This document shows positions 12,301 to 25,208 of a stretch of 64,000 nt of DNA, one piece after another. This DNA is from Aphelenchoides besseyi (Eukaryota; Nematoda; Chromadorea; Rhabditida; Aphelenchoididae), in contig JAMPIQ010000003.1 of NCBI GenBank assembly GCA_024699855.1, positions 6,696,001-6,760,000 on the forward strand, written 5' to 3'. Made by a program: the position numbers and the translations under genes. The notes beneath the pieces were generated by a model. That model did not search any database, was not told where the DNA came from, and saw nothing but the letters and a program-made list of their open reading frames with translations. Position 1 is the first letter of the stretch; every line of letters begins with the position of its first letter.

Positions 12301-15300
12301 TTAAATTAAGAGCTGGGAAGTGGAACAAAAACGTTTGGATGCGTATTCCCATGGACATGCAAATTTAGTAAAACGGAGGCTTTCGTTTAGTTGAAAAAAA
12401 TGGGTGCTTACCATCAGCGCACATTAACCCCGAAATACCAACGGGCAACATGCGGTTGGACACACGAAATCGAATCAAAAACGCTTCATCGAAGTTAATC
12501 CCGCCCTTCTATTGAGTCAATAGCTTACCGGGTTGATTGATGGCACGCGGATGTGCCAATTCTCCATGGTTCTCAAAGCAAATTGACCGAAAAATGTCAA
12601 TGAATAAGGACAACCTTTGGTCTTTTGTTCAATGTTTCCATTCTCTGCCTCGAATCGTCTTCGTTCATTGACCTCGAGGGCAAATTGGCCAAATCGCGAT
12701 GAGACCGAACGCGGCCAGATTCCCGAATTTCTCATGAGCTCAAGAGTGGCTATTGCCGAAAGGATCGATTGTGTAACCCGAAGAAAACTACAAATTAATG
12801 CGCGCAAATGGTCAAGTGAATTCGACTGACATTTGAGATGTTCGCGGGCAAATAAACGTAACTCATGAGCTCGCCAAATACGATTTCAATCGACTGTTTT
12901 TGTCAGCCAAAGGCCCCCAATTTGTAAACGACCTTTATCTATTGAAATTACAGCCTTTCATTTGAACAAGCAACGGACACAAAGAGATGTGTCGATTTAA
13001 AAATTGCCGATGTGCACTTCATTTCACCAGTTTGTTCCATCTCTATGACTACAACACTTAAAATTAATGTATAAACTGATGGTACGCAAACTCAACAGTC
13101 GAAAAATCGGTTAAACGTACGTACGAATACGAAAGAGCAATGAAAATAAAACTGCAAAACGATAACTAAGTGTTTCCAATAACAGAAAGCATTTGCAATC
13201 GCATATAACGAGCATGTTGGTAGCAAATCGTTGACTCGACCGTCTATTATGATAATCGACAAGGAAGTCAACGGCTAAATAATGCAAAAGGCAAACCAAA
13301 ACTGCGCAACTCATCCATTTCGTTGGACATGCGCGAATGCACTTGGCAACATTCGTCAATTTGGACACACACCTGGAGCACGAGTCTCTTCATCGTCGAT
13401 TCTTCGCCACGGATGCCCCAACACAAAACCTAACAGTGCGACGCGCATTTGGAATTTTGTTTTGAATTTCTAACAAGCTCGTCCACTTCATTCAACTCGT
13501 CTGAATGCTCAAAAGATGACCACTTGAACAAACGAGGACCATAAGTTTTTGGGATCCATTAGAAATTATTCAAACGACCTCAAATGAGAAACACGCGTCC
13601 GTCTGGTCATTCGACAAAAACATAAAACGAAATGAGCAGAAATTTCAACAGTGACAGCCAACGACTCGACTTAAGCGTTCTATTGAGCTAATTCGAACGT
13701 TCAAATCCGCACATCCGGTTTATTATGGAGGGCAAAACAATGGAGATTCCCATTTAGATTGCGAGCTACAGATTGCTTGTAACGAGAACCTGACGAAAGC
13801 ATGTGAGAGATTAAAGTACCGTAAATTAAACGCGCATTGAGATTTCACGATCATCGTAACATGTGGTCAAGAATTTCAATTGAATTTACGATGAAATTGA
13901 CACCCGTCTTGTTTCGTTGGCTCAACAAGCAGAAGGCAATCGGATTTAAAATCAGTGAGAAAAAGAAGAACGTGAAATCGATACCTCAAGTTCCATTGAA
14001 TTGCGTCTCTTCAAACTTCGTGTCAACCGTTTGAATTAAAAGCAAACGAGTGGATGAGACAAACCGGTGGTCGTCGTTTCTTGCGCGCTCTCCACGATCA
14101 CCCAAATCACAAGTACAAACTGCGTCGTTAATCCAATTCGATTGCGTGTAATTAGGGACCAGGCGTCCTTCTGATCTCAACAAGACATTCGTAGTGATTT
14201 ACAAGCAAAAATCGATCACACGTTGCTCGATTGATGGCATATACCCGCAGGGAACCCTATATTAAGCGTAAAACTTCAGATGATTAGTTGGAACGCTAAT
14301 TGAACGTCAAAAGTCGTAAATCAACACGTGATTACAATCACTGCACTTATCATCAAGAAGAATCGTAAACATCAGGTCTCATGGCATTTTGATTAATTCT
14401 GCACGCTAATGACTGTATTGTAAATAATTTGCCACGTCGATTAAAAAGTGGACCAACGAGTCGGGATTGTGCGTCATTTTACAGGAGCGGATGTTTGCAG
14501 AAGACGCGCGAGCCATTTTTTGCAAGTCAAAAGTATCGACAAGGAAAATTGGATTTGTTAAGAGAAAAAGCAGACATGATGGCGAGGTCGAGAGAATCCA
14601 ATTAAAGACGAAAAGCAAACTTTGAAAGTAATTCCTCAAAAGCATTCCTAAGCTTATTACTTTCATCTGTTGCTTACGATAAACTTTCTGTTTAATTCAC
14701 TGGTCATTATACAATGAGCTTATTGTTTAGATGACAGTTCCCTGGAATTCGTCAGAACAAACGACTACTCACAAAGAATGTAATTTGAATATGAAACAGA
14801 TTCGTGCAAACAAAAAGAGTTTTACGTGTGAAACAATTAAAGTGCGTAAAGCGATTGCGAGTCGAATATCAAATTACAGACTTAACAATTGCCTCGACAT
14901 TGTATTGGCTATTGAGGAATCGAAACACTCTTATTAACTTATTCTTATAGAAATAATGGGTTTCAGGAAAGCATATGGACTACGAGATTGTCTTTTGATT
15001 TGTAGAAGTTCCACGATTTTTGAGTTGCCACTTGGTCGTGCAAACACTTCGAATTGAAGCCACAGTGTTAATCCACTGCCATTAAAGCCGCGCGGAAATG
15101 AATGGCCAAAAACGAAGGAGACCTTTCGGTTGGCCGAAGTGGACGGAAACCGAACGCGATTTCCGACGTATGTTCTTAACGAAGTACTCTCGGCGATCTT
15201 GTAGATGTCAAGTACTAACTTGGTCGGCGTTTTTTCGATCTTCAGCACAATACAAAGAAAAGGCGCGAAACATTGCGGTCTAATTGTCGCAACTCATCCA

Positions 15301-17127
15301 ATGGCCAATCGCTCGTTGAACTTCCAATTAACCGAACTGCGTAACGTCCAATTAAATTGAGTTCAAGTAAACGAATCGAACTGCGCACTCTTTTATTTGC
15401 TCGAAGTTCACGTCTATTTCTGAAGCAACGAATTGCGTGATGTCCGTGTTTACCACTTAAAATGCAATTCATGGCATGCAAATTGCGCGATCGTCGCTCA
15501 TAACCGTCAAGCACAAGGATTAACGGCAGCTCTCAAAAACTTGTGTTCTAGAGTGTCCATAAACCAAAAAGCATATCGAGAAAACAAAAAACGCTAAATG
15601 GATTCTTTGAAATGTTCGATGAGGTTGTAAACAAAACGCTAAACGTTCTATTGGATACAGTCATTCTTCGAAAGTGGATAATCACGGGTAACCTTTTGAA
15701 CGAACCAATTTGGCTGATCCGCTCTTGCAGGTGCTCGTGAAATTCAGAGCTTTGAAAGTAGCAATTACGGAGAAGCCGTGGGACGGAAACATTAAAAAAG
15801 AAGCCCATTGCCGTTCGTATTAACTGCACAGTTTTCGTTGAATAACCTCATTATTTCTACACAAATATCACTTCAACTTGCAAACAAAATGAAAGAACAA
15901 GCGCAACATCCTCATTTAGAATTCCGTACGAATTGGTAGCCTTTGGCTATGAAAACGGACAAAAATGCACAAATGAACACGCCAACTAACGAAAACAGGA
16001 ACTTTCACAGGCAAACTCATAGTTCCGTTTAATCGTCCTGCAACGATTAAAAAACTTCTCAAAACAAACCAAAGTTCTCAGATGACAACCATTGTCTTAC
16101 ACATCAATAGGCAATAGATCACTGGTTTGAGAGTTCAATTGATGAGAAAGCAAACAAGATTAACGTTTTTTCTGTTCAACAACTGAAAGTCCCGATCAGC
16201 TGTAAAGTTCGGAGGTCATCTGTTTTCTTGTTGATCGTGTCATCGATCTGTCGCGCGTGCTAAGCACTTGTTTTGCATTTAAATACGGAGCACGCCAAAT
16301 GAATTAATCCGCAGATCTGATTTCCAAGCCCCACAACACCAAAACGTCGTATTTTCGCAAGTTCGAAAGATTAACTTACCTACGAACCCCCGCAGTTTCG
16401 AACGGCACATGTGGGTTACAGTTTTACGTAATCCAAAACAAACAAAAACGCTAGCCGAGTAGTCGTTGGTCACTCCTTGAATAAGCACAATGACCGTTGG
16501 AATGTGAAGACCGACTGCTGTCCATTATCGTAATTACACGTCGCTAATGACTCGGAAATTCATTCAAATCCAAAAAACGTCAAATGCGCAATTTGCCAAA
16601 AAGCCACGATGTCCTTCGAAGTGACCAAACAAATCAGAAGCTGACGGCAGAATTTGCGCAGCTCAACTGCTGGTGACCACAAGTTTTTAAGGCGCCTGCT
16701 TTTGGCCCTTCTACTTGTTTAGACAAAAGAAAATCGCGGAAGTGAGCTGACGGGCAAAAAGGCCACGAAGGTCATTTGGCGACGGTGGAATTTCGAACAA
16801 ATTTTACATCCCCCCAATGGAAGCGGTGAAGCGCGTAATAGTGGTCACAGTGGAGGATGTTTGGTCAGCTGAACGTTAGGACTTTGAGCACAACTCCGGG
16901 AACTGTTTTGGCATTCAATTTGGTTTCGTATCATTGACAAATTCATTGAAAAATAACTCAAACACAACAACTGAGCTTTGAATTGAAGTGCTGTTTTATC
17001 TTCTCGCTGATTAACTTCAAATCATTTGGTACAGACGTTAAAAGCAGTTTTATTTTCGAAAACACAATTTAAACACAGTCGATATAGAAAACTGAGATCT
17101 TGAGTAAAACAGTCCAAAAACAACTTA
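9303..17127. other. 7.8-kb gene-free block upstream of the adhesion GPCR
   Basis: No open frame here shows a domain, a signal peptide or exons that can be chained. The ORFs are short, overlap in many frames and have random-looking composition. The block starts at the adhesion GPCR start codon and ends at the stop of the phosducin-like gene, so it is likely the 5' regulatory region or a long outron of the receptor gene. It may contain unrecognised RNA genes. I see no tRNA, rRNA or tandem array. Confidence 0.55.
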
Positions 17128-17967
17128 TCACCGCGACTCAAAGGTGATATCGTTTCTGAAGTCAATAGTTATGTTCGCAAAAGCCCGAAACTTACTCAGC
17201 AAAAAAACGCCGTAGATCACGAGAATCGAAGTCTTCGCCAAGAGTGTCGGTGATGCGCACGAAATTGCCGATCAATTCTTCGTTCTCGTAAATTTGAATG
17301 GTCGGCAATGCCGTTTTGTTCTGGAAACAAGATTAAAATGGACGAATGGATACACTTACAAAGCGACTACTCATGTCGAGAACCTTCGGCTGAACTTTGT
17401 AGAACCCGCAGTTGATTGAATTGGCGGCTATATCTAGGAGGGCTTCGTTCAATGTTTCCGTTGCTTCCAAGTCGTTTCGATAGATGTGAAACAGAACCCG
17501 TTTGCCATTTTTGGTGTTTTCAATCAAATTCAAAAACTCTCCTTTGTCTTCGATTTCCGTGATTTTGGCCGAATTTCGATTTTGCATTTGTTCCAAACGA
17601 CGTCGTCGAATGGCTTCCAACTCGTCTTCTTCATCATCCTCTTCGGATTTCTGCTCTTCGGGCTGAGAAGTCGACAAGACAAATCGTTCTGCTTCTCTAA
17701 CCAACTAAATTCACAATGAAGATCAAAACAAACTAAACAAACTTTTCGTTCGGCTTCTTTGGCTGCCAACTTAGCTACGATCTGTTGCTGTCGATATTCG
17801 GCAAGTACGCCTTTCGCTCCAGTTTGAGGTGCTGAGAAACGTGAGCTTCGAGGTGCTTGTTGTTCATTGTTAACTTCCGTTGACTGTGGTTGGGTTGGTT
17901 CCTCGTCCGAGTCGCTACAATATCCGACATTCGGTCCGTCCAAATATTTTTCGTCCAATGTCGCCAT
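17128..17967 (-). CDS. PDCL: phosducin-like protein (CCT co-chaperone)
   Basis: About 235 residues. It starts MATLDEKYLDGP, has the phosducin-family acidic YCSDSDEE segment and the hallmark TGAKGVLAEYR, then an acidic linker and a thioredoxin-like domain (RVLFHIYRND; QNKTALPTIQIYENEELIGNFVRI). PDCL proteins help the CCT chaperonin fold G-protein beta subunits and assemble beta-gamma dimers in the cytosol. The frame reaches an apparent stop at 17192, but that TAA overlaps a strong donor (GAGTAAGTTT). Splicing a 40-nt intron extends the end to ENDITFESR, which fits the family, so I end at 17128. Whether it is PDCL1 or a PDCL2/3 type is less certain. Confidence 0.85.
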
Positions 17968-18196
17968 TTTTGATCGATACCAAAAAACCCAGCAATTGAA
18001 TTCAATTGAACATGAAGCGGCAGTTGGTCATGAGTTCCATTGTGTTTGTAAGTGACGAGTCTACTTTTCTATTAGTTGGAATTGTCAGATTAACTACAAC
18101 AAACTCAAAAAAAGTCTTTCCAAGTTGCAATTATAAACCGGTTGTAAGTTTTTGAATCAAGTGTTAAATTGTGTTTTATTTTTAGATGACATAAAG

Positions 18197-18640
18197 ATGC
18201 GAAAACGAGCTTTAAACAACGCGGAGAGTGCAGCAATTGCTCGAAATGAAGAGGATGCCAAGAAACGAAGAACACTACTCGGTGGTGTGCGACCGCTGCA
18301 ACTGAACCATCAACGGAAACATCGACAAGAGCATAATCAAGCTCAAGAAAACACGAAGAAATTGGGATCACTTGTCGTACGAATGAGCGAACAAGTCCAA
18401 ATCTCTGATCATGCAAATTTGATTCTCACTTCTTCGTCCGGAACGCTACGAGACACGGGTACACACATGGAAGCAATTGGTGCCACGATTCGAAGTGGTG
18501 GAAAACTGATCACAAAGTATGGAAGACGAGAGACAACCGACAAAATTCTTCTTGCGCTTGCACTATTATTGTATTTTGGAGTGATCGTTTACATTCTGAA
18601 AAAGCGACTTTTCACTTTTCGTTTACCAGAGTTGTGGTAA
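18197..18640 (+). CDS. BNIP1: Sec20/BNIP1-type SNARE
   Basis: About 147 residues with a SNARE coil, the conserved KLITKYGRRETTDK stretch just before the membrane, and one C-terminal tail-anchor helix (LLALALLLYFGVIVYIL) followed by KKRLF. This matches the C-terminal two thirds of BNIP1/Sec20, which sits in the ER and takes part in Golgi-to-ER vesicle fusion with the Dsl1 tether. The N-terminal Sec20 region is missing from the model. A protein-like piece (INYNKLKKSLSKL) lies upstream at about 18080-18140 but does not join in frame. The start at 18197 follows an acceptor-like TTTTTAG, which may be a trans-splice site. Confidence 0.82.
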   Translation: MRKRALNNAESAAIARNEEDAKKRRTLLGGVRPLQLNHQRKHRQEHNQAQENTKKLGSLVVRMSEQVQISDHANLILTSSSGTLRDTGTHMEAIGATIRSGGKLITKYGRRETTDKILLALALLLYFGVIVYILKKRLFTFRLPELW

Positions 18641-18751
18641 TTGTACAAAATACCTTGTTATTAAACTCTAAACATTCTTTTATCAACCATCAGCTTTGTG
18701 TTCGGATAATCGAGAACCGTTTTTCAATTTCTCTTCATTTCCAATCAGAAT

Positions 18752-20520
<1,769 letters not shown>

Positions 20521-20650
20521 TTATTTAGTCGATTAATAAACAGATTAAGATTTTTTGTTGTCTTAAAACCTCTTGGTTTCTTACCATTTTGTTATCTTAT
20601 AAGCTCAAAGCTATCTATTGAGTTCGTTGTTTAGTCTTGTACAGCTCAGA

Positions 20651-21448
20651 ATGTTTGATTCTGGTGAGTTAGCGCATTAATCTAGTTACTGTGAGCTTGA
20701 TTTTAGTTAGCAGTTTCATTGAAAAGTATGGTTGGTATTGTTTGATTGCTGGCGCATGTGGTGTTGTTATTTATCAAAAGTTTCTGTACGATAAGGTCCA
20801 AGATATCGTTGCGAATCGCGAACTAATGAAACAAAAGAAATACGGTGAGTTGAAGCCTTCAAACACAATTCCAAATCGACTTCAGATGAAGACAAACATC
20901 AACAACACCGCGAGCGAATGGAACAAGCACGTGCAAAGCAACAAGAAGAATATTCGAAACAAGCAGAAAAGGAACGGGAGTTAGAACGGCAAAAAGCTCA
21001 ACAACGAAAGGAACACAAGTTGGGTCTCGACAAAATGGATTCCAGCGAACCTCAGGCTGTGGAACGTTTTGATGCACTGAAGTTCGTTCGGGAACAAGTT
21101 GCCGCAAAGCCGGTGGTCATTTTCAGCAAAAGTTGGTGTCCGTATTCGCGGTATGAAATTCCTCGTAAAACAGAATCCAAAGTGGTTTTTAGAAAAGCAA
21201 AAAAGTTTCTGATCTACCAGTACTCCATTCAACCATCTTTCTACACGGTTATCGAGCTAGATGAACATGAACATGGAGACCTTATTCAAGACGCTTTACA
21301 ACGCGAAACCGGTGGCCGATCAGTACCCCGAGTTTTTATTCAAAATAAGTTCATTGGTGGTGGAGATGACATCGAACGCGCACACAACGAAGGAAAAATT
21401 GCCCCATGGCTTCGGGATGCAAATGTTCAATTTGTCGAATCAAAATAA
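20651..21448 (+). CDS. selenoprotein-S/VIMP-like anchor fused to a dithiol glutaredoxin
   Basis: Exons 20651-20663, 20707-20844, 20886-21150 and 21193-21448 give 223 residues with all junctions GT-AG and in frame. Residues 1-35 match the membrane anchor of selenoprotein S, including the signature KYGWY before the helix. Residues 45-100 form a long charged helix (RMEQARAKQQEEYSKQ) like the p97-binding and coiled-coil part of VIMP. Residues 115-223 are a glutaredoxin with CPYS at 135-138, the cis-Pro motif SVPRVFI and the GGGDD glutathione-site motif. The predicted protein is ER-anchored with a cytosolic redox domain. In animals VIMP carries selenocysteine near its C-terminus; here that region is replaced by a Cys-based redox domain. 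See findings. Confidence 0.85.
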
Positions 21449-21626
21449 CTTCACATCCCACCAATATCTCAAATTTATTTATTTGTTATGATGGCAAATA
21501 AACATTCAAGAACTCTTTCGATTTGAATGAATATATTTTGCATATGGTCGCTTTCAACTGCCAAAAACAGTCGAATCGGATCGTCCGAAGTTGAAAGGTC
21601 GATCCGATTTTTTGTTGCTTGAAATC

Positions 21627-22635
21627 ATGACCGAACAAGCGCTTCTTGACAACATTAGCGATCGTATCACGGCTCTGTTGGTCATTATGATCGTTTTGGG
21701 TTGTTTAATCGTGATCTACACAGTCATTGAATGTGGTTTGGTTGTCTACTCGACGTCTGTGCACGCGAAGAAGAACAGCGAGGATGTTAAGGTAAAGAAA
21801 ATGAAATAGCTCTGTGATGCACGTACTTTTAGTCGCACTTGGAGTCTGTCGTAGTTGATCCGTTGACTAAGAAAGGTCGCCGCAAGAGCAACAAGAAATC
21901 AAGTCGCAAGCCACGCAAATCTCGTCGTCATTCGGCTACTTCAACCAAATCGAAGTCGTCGAAATCGAGTGCCAAGAAATCAAAGCAACGCAGTGGAAAG
22001 TCGAGCAACGAAAAGCCGTCGGATCGTTGGGTCCGCAATGATGCACGTGATGTTTACAAGTAAGTTTGGTTTTACGATCATTAATGATCGGCCTTTAGAC
22101 CAATACCAACGATTCCGAATACTCCAGCACCTAGTCTAGAGGTTCTCAAGGTTCAACCACCGATTCAACGCGCTCGAGGAGTAGAATTGGATGCTGGTTG
22201 TAACACTGCTGAAGAGATCAGCCCTGAAAAAGTCAAGAAGATATCTTCGTTGTTGGATGTTGGACAACCACATAAACCAGAGCTCAACGCGTTGAATGAG
22301 GTTTCGGCGCCTTTCAAGCCGGTTAGTGCTGATGGTCATAAGAAATCAGTTTGGTTTTCAGGTTCAAACCGGCGAGGAAATGTCGCCAGCTGTGTCGGAT
22401 GCTCGAACGTCAAAGAACGAGTTGCCAAGTGATTTGAAAACGGCAATCGAAAAGCTGCCAGAAAGTTCGAAGACCAGTGAATCGAAGTCGGCTGCCAATT
22501 CGGTTTATCTCTTGCCGAGCGGTATGTTTCGGTTTACCCGATCGCCATAATGAATGTATTTCAGGCGGTGAAGGAACTCGTAGTGCTCATGTTCACTTAC
22601 CGATGATGAACAATCAAGAGCCACCAAAGCCTTAG
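21627..22635 (+). CDS. single-pass membrane protein with Lys/Ser/Arg-rich tail
   Basis: Five exons with about 40-nt introns give a protein of about 290 residues. One N-terminal membrane helix (ALLVIMIVLGCLIVIYTVI, about residues 14-32) is followed by a very basic Lys/Ser/Arg segment (SRKPRKSRRHS, KSKSSKSSAKKSKQR). A Pro-rich part (PIPTIPNTPAPSLEVL), an acidic stretch and the end NNQEPPKP complete it. There is no signal peptide ahead of the helix, so it is probably a type I or III anchor whose basic tail lies in the cytosol. No family is recognised. It resembles the genes at 1342-1747 and 29526-31137 in layout. It lies 180 bp downstream of the glutaredoxin fusion on the same strand. Confidence 0.65.
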
Positions 22636-22836
22636 TTCGATTGTTGCTATGTTGTGAATTTTGAGGAGGTGAAAATAAAATCTGTAGAAATGGTAATTAG
22701 AATGATAGAATGAAAAGTAATGGTTGTTGAACAAAGTGAACTCTTTTGTCTCGTAGATTTATTTGTTAAAGAGTTACGAACACAATACAGAATGAAAGAT
22801 TGCGATGGAAAAGTAGATCGTTTAAAGTACCAACAT

Positions 22837-24218
22837 TCACTCGTCTTGTGGCCATGGACATCGAAATGGCGAGTTTGGCGGAAGCAATTCCAACGTTTGC
22901 CGATAAATCTCCGGGTCAATTTGAGCGCGTCGTCGAAGTGCCATCCAAGTCAAATTGAACAATGAATCAATATCACTAGAGCATCCGATTGGTAGTCAAA
23001 TGAACAAGAGTACTTACTTGATAGCAAAACGGTAGTACTCCAACATATGACGACAAGTTTTATTTGTCGCTTGAACAATGAGCACGTTGGTTCTGTCGCT
23101 TGTTAAACCGTGGACATTTCCGTATATGCAGATTCCTAAGTTGGTCCACTCCAAACTCTTCTTATTGAATGCAAAAAATGAATAATATTCGTAATTTCGC
23201 GTTCCAACGATAAGAAGATCGCCTATCCAAACATAATCACGACTCTAAAAGTTGATTTTATGTTAACACTTGAGTATGTGAACTAACATAAACCGAGAAT
23301 GTTGGAAGTTCAGCGCACGGTTTGGTCGCGTGTTTTGTGACCACTCCATCATCCAAAGAAACTTGAATAAGGGAGTTTGCTTTGACACATGAATGATTGT
23401 CGCGATAAAACCCAAAGAGAAATCCATTCTTTTGAGTTGAGAAGCTAAGAGAATCAAGGTTTTGAAGTTTAAGTTCAAGCTGAAGGCCGTTTCGAAAATT
23501 GATCGTATAATAAGTGGCGTTGTTGCTCCTCCAGTGACTTAGGAAGCATCCAATTTGTTGAGAAGTTGGGACAAATTCATAAGTTGAACCATTTTGCAGT
23601 ACCATGAAATCGGTTACTGTTGTTGTGCAATTGACAAGATCGAATGTTCCACGCAAAAGAGCTTGTCCTTTGTTGTTGCTAACCAAAATAAGAACTGTGG
23701 TTTCATCGACGTAATAAATTGACAAGATCCTCGAACATTGTGCCGCAAGAGATCGTCCACGTCTGTTGTTTTGAATTTTGGACCAATCAAAATTCATTTG
23801 TCTAAATTGCTCGTTCTGTCCTGATGAGAAGCTCGTCAACCTACTTCAGTCGTTCATGAAATGTGTCAACAATCCAATGAACTCCTTGATATGACAGGAA
23901 CTGAAACCGTCCATTAGATCCAGAAGTCTCGCAATGACGAGGTTCTTCTTCTGTTCGTAGACTGCAGTAGAGAGCACGCATTGTTCTGAGCATATTCGAA
24001 TTCTTCAACAACACTTGACCAGCGACTGTCTTCGAAGCGCCCATTGAGAAGTCGCCATGATTGAAACGTTTGTACCACAACGAAGCCGAGACTCTGCCCA
24101 TCACCTTCGAACCGAGTTCCGAGTACACGACGTTGAGCGCCTTCTTGTAATCCTCCACGCCATTCTTGAACTGCTCCAGTAATATTGCACGAGCGTAAAG
24201 TTTATCTTTGATTTTCAT
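22837..24218 (-). CDS. HTH_48 (Mos1-type helix-turn-helix) protein with beta-rich C-terminal domain
   Basis: Four exons give about 415 residues, MKIKDKLYARAILLEQFK to CPWPQDE. Residues 8-60 match the helix-turn-helix found at the N-terminus of mariner/Mos1 transposases (RAILLEQFKNG ... ASLWYKRFNHGDFS). The remaining 300 residues have no DDE catalytic signature. They look like repeated beta strands (ILSIYYVDETTVLILV; NGFLFGFYRD; DLLIVGTRNYEYYSFFAFN) and resemble a propeller-like fold. The HTH motif probably derives from a domesticated transposase; nematodes have large families of such HTH_48 proteins. A divergent partner starts at 24513, about 300 bp away, with the same domain. Function unknown. 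Confidence 0.65.
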
Positions 24219-24512
24219 TGTCTGAAAACATAGATTTAAACTTAAACGACAAGATGGCCACTCAAAGATGGCGTTGATTGCGTAACATCCAAAACTGCTG
24301 GTCAGTCGATAGCACTTACCGAATTACGAAGTTGAATAGAAGACCGAAATAAAGAACGAAAAAGTTGAGAAATTGGTTGATTTTTGTTGCAGACGCTTCG
24401 TTCGATGGTCGGAAATCAATAGCAATTGACCGGAAACACCAACTCGAAATTCTTTTTCTGTTGGTGTTCCGATCTTTCAATTTATGCTTTGACTTCACTA
24501 TCTTTTAGACAA

Positions 24513-24965
24513 ATGACAACCCAAGAGCAGATCTCCGCACGTGTTCTGTTGCTCGAACAGTTTCAAGAAGGAAAGTCGGAGAACGAAGCTCTCGATCACG
24601 TTCATCACCGGCTTGGTTCCCAATCGATGTCCAAACGATCGGCGACCATTTGGTTCAACAAATTCAAACGCGGCCAAATCAAAGTCTGCAGAAACCAAAC
24701 GACGGCCGGAGATCGGGCGTTGATGAAGGGATTGAGGTTTCTGGGCGCGAAGCGATGGCCGAAAAGCAAAATCCGTGAGTTCAATCACTTTGCTTGTTTA
24801 GTTCATCTTCTGCTTTCAGCGCCATCAGAAGAGTACGACGTCTTCACGAACGTCTTGTTCGGATTGTTCTTCTACATTGTCATGATTTTTGTTTTGTACT
24901 TTGCGGGCGCAATCGACAAGTTGGCCGATTGCGCAAATTTCCGTTGCATGAGCAGTTGGTTATAA
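24513..24965 (+). CDS. HTH_48 domain protein with C-terminal membrane helix
   Basis: Two exons give about 135 residues. Residues 5-55 are a Mos1-type helix-turn-helix (ARVLLLEQFQEGKSENEAL ... ATIWFNKFKRGQIKV), closely similar to that of the divergent neighbour ending at 24218. A 45-nt GT-AG intron (in frame, so it could also be read through) is followed by a strong membrane helix (VLFGLFFYIVMIFVLYFAGA) and a short Cys-containing tail ending MSSWL. A DNA-binding-type domain joined to a tail anchor is odd. An acceptor-like CTTTTAG lies just before the ATG. Function unknown. Confidence 0.6.
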   Translation: MTTQEQISARVLLLEQFQEGKSENEALDHVHHRLGSQSMSKRSATIWFNKFKRGQIKVCRNQTTAGDRALMKGLRFLGAKRWPKSKIREFNHFACLVHLLLSAPSEEYDVFTNVLFGLFFYIVMIFVLYFAGAIDKLADCANFRCMSSWL

Positions 24966-25208
24966 TTCTTTTGATTAGTTTGCCATTACCTTGTTTATTT
25001 CTGACATCTAATAAAATTTGAATGACCAGAAACCCAGAGCATGACAATAACTTTTGATCAGTCACATTCTTCGGCGACTTCATTCTTTCGATTGGGGGCA
25101 GGGCGATGAGTCGCGAAAACAACACTCCGGAACGACCAAATCAATTCAAACGTCTCATCAACTATCTCAAAGCTCGACGTGCAAAAACTCTTATCTGCTG
25201 AGAACAAC

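Noticed and set aside
24498..24788. 96-residue minus ORF overlapping the second HTH_48 gene
   Set aside because: The plus-strand frame carries the recognisable helix-turn-helix domain. The minus frame has none.
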